Shown: positions 5,683-6,345 of the stretch, piece after piece
Numbering within the stretch: position 1 is the first letter of the stretch
Layout of the letters: each line of letters begins with the position of its first letter
Assembly (NCBI GenBank): GCA_012719195.1
Contig: JAAYAV010000213.1
Span: 1 to 6,345 of the forward strand
Reading direction: 5' to 3'
Length of the DNA stretch: 6,345 bases
Source of the DNA: Anaerolineae bacterium
GTDB taxonomy: Bacteria; Chloroflexota; Anaerolineae; DRVO01
Notes under the pieces: model-generated
What the model saw: only the letters and a program-made list of their open reading frames with translations
What the model was told of the DNA's origin: nothing
The model's database searches: none
Translations under genes and position numbers: made by a program

Positions 5683-5707
5683 GGGGGCTGCCTACTCGGC
5701 AGCCCCC
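5683..5707 (-). other. Perfect intercistronic hairpin after the binding-protein gene
   Basis: GGGGGCTGCC (5683-5692) and GGCAGCCCCC (5698-5707) form a 10-bp perfect stem with a 5-nt loop. In the direction of transcription (leftwards) it is followed by AACGCTCTACTAAC, without a U-tract, so it is not a strong intrinsic terminator. Its place between the binding-protein stop (21 nt away) and the permease start (42 nt away) fits an mRNA-stabilising stem that leaves the binding protein in excess over its membrane partners. Confidence 0.65.
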
Positions 5708-5728
5708 CAGTAGTCCCGAACGGGAGTG

Positions 5729-6345
5729 CTAGCTCTTCAGGGCCGAGTCCAGCTCCTCCTGGGTCACGCGGGCCGCCTCGTCGAGGGCCTCCTGAGCAGT
5801 CATCTCGCCACGAGTGGCGAAGTCCTGCGCCCGGTTCACCTCGTCGTAGTAGCGGGAAGCAACGGGCATCACCGGCCAGAACTTCTCGCCGGCCGCGCCC
5901 GTGTCGGTGAAGACGCTGAACTGCGGGGTCATACGGTTCTCGGGGCCGAGCCACTCTTGGACGCCCTTGACGTACTCGTCCATCTGGTCGAGCACGCAGT
6001 TGCCGTTGATGGTCTTGACGCCGAGGTCGGCCGCATTGTCATAGAAACCGTACTTGAGGAAGTCCCAGCCGGCGTCGGGGCTCTTGGCGCCCGCGGGGAT
6101 GCTGTAGTCCCAGCCCTGGATGACGTAGTTCTTGCGTTCCTCAGGTGTGCCATTAAGGGTGGGGAGGAAGGCCAGACCGTAGTTCAGGTCCGGAGCGTAC
6201 TTGTCCAGCGCCTCGGCCGACCAGTAGCCGTTGTACATGTAAGTGACCTTGCCGGTGGCGAAGCCGCTGTTTGGCTGGCTGTAGCCCGGCATGCCGGCGG
6301 TGAAGGCGGCCACCTTCTCGACGGGCCAGCGCTGCGAGTTCTCGA
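5729..6345 (-). CDS. Carbohydrate ABC transporter substrate-binding protein, C-terminal part
   Basis: Solute-binding protein of the sugar-type importer (family 1 extracellular binding proteins, COG1653/MalE-like), which would capture the sugar outside the membrane. The frame is open to the right edge; 205 codons are visible, about half the usual 400-450 residues, so the N-terminal lobe and signal peptide are outside. An internal GTG at 6313 should not be taken as the start. Counting from the edge (first complete codon Glu), recognisable features are the ligand-site region GKVTYMYNGYWSAEAL (about 30-45), the hinge-side QGWDYSIPAGAKSPDAGWDF (about 75-94), where WDYSIPAGAK is typical, and the C-terminal amphipathic stretch TAQEALDEAARVTQEELDSA (about 182-201). 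It is first of the three genes in transcription order, the usual arrangement. The stop at 5729 is followed by a hairpin. Confidence 0.9.
   Translation of the reverse strand, partial: ENSQRWPVEKVAAFTAGMPGYSQPNSGFATGKVTYMYNGYWSAEALDKYAPDLNYGLAFLPTLNGTPEERKNYVIQGWDYSIPAGAKSPDAGWDFLKYGFYDNAADLGVKTINGNCVLDQMDEYVKGVQEWLGPENRMTPQFSVFTDTGAAGEKFWPVMPVASRYYDEVNRAQDFATRGEMTAQEALDEAARVTQEELDSALKS

Noticed and set aside
5729..6313. Complete small binding protein starting at GTG 6313
   Set aside because: The frame is open to the window edge and the family needs an N-terminal lobe and signal peptide, so this is an internal codon.
1..6345. CRISPR array, tRNA, rRNA or insertion sequence
   Set aside because: No regularly spaced repeats, cloverleaf, ribosomal RNA signature, transposase or terminal inverted repeats were seen on either strand.

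Overview
The window is GC-rich bacterial DNA with short intergenic gaps and clear Shine-Dalgarno sites. Its most diagnostic part is the left end. A consensus sigma-70 promoter (TTGACA, 17-nt spacer, TATACT) leads directly into an FMN riboswitch (RFN element, about 150-300). An intrinsic terminator follows, then a three-gene ABC importer: permease, lipoprotein substrate-binding protein of the NMT1/THI5-like fold, and ATPase. This is the RibXY-type riboflavin uptake architecture known from Chloroflexota (for example Chloroflexus) and some other bacteria, so a Chloroflexota-like organism is the best guess. I infer this from gene content, not from a marker gene.

Layout. 1-14 (-): start of a divergent gene that leaves the window, with its own SD and extended -10. 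66-89: a hairpin/palindrome between the two divergent promoters. 113-376: promoter, FMN riboswitch, linker hairpin, terminator and SD. 386-2945 (+): ribX-ribY-ATPase operon with very tight spacing. 2962-3723 (-): PHP-domain phosphoesterase with a hydrophobic C-terminal segment, convergent with the ATPase gene. 3724-3851: 128-bp gap with two stem-loops. 3852-5640 (-): two overlapping sugar-type ABC permeases (MalG-like and MalF-like). 5683-5707: perfect intercistronic hairpin. 5729-6345 (-): C-terminal part of the cognate solute-binding protein, cut by the window edge.

How it works together. When FMN is low, the riboswitch should allow read-through and the cell makes a riboflavin importer. When FMN is high, the leader terminates before ribX. 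The right half is an unrelated carbohydrate-type importer operon (binding protein, then MalF-like, then MalG-like; no ATPase in view) transcribed towards the left.

The most unusual signal is in the riboswitch. Both loops that are normally short and conserved (L2 and L5) carry an extra hairpin at an equivalent position. The L5 insert is also complementary over 11 base pairs (one G-U pair, one bulged A) to the 5' arm and loop of the downstream terminator, so it may act as the antiterminator.
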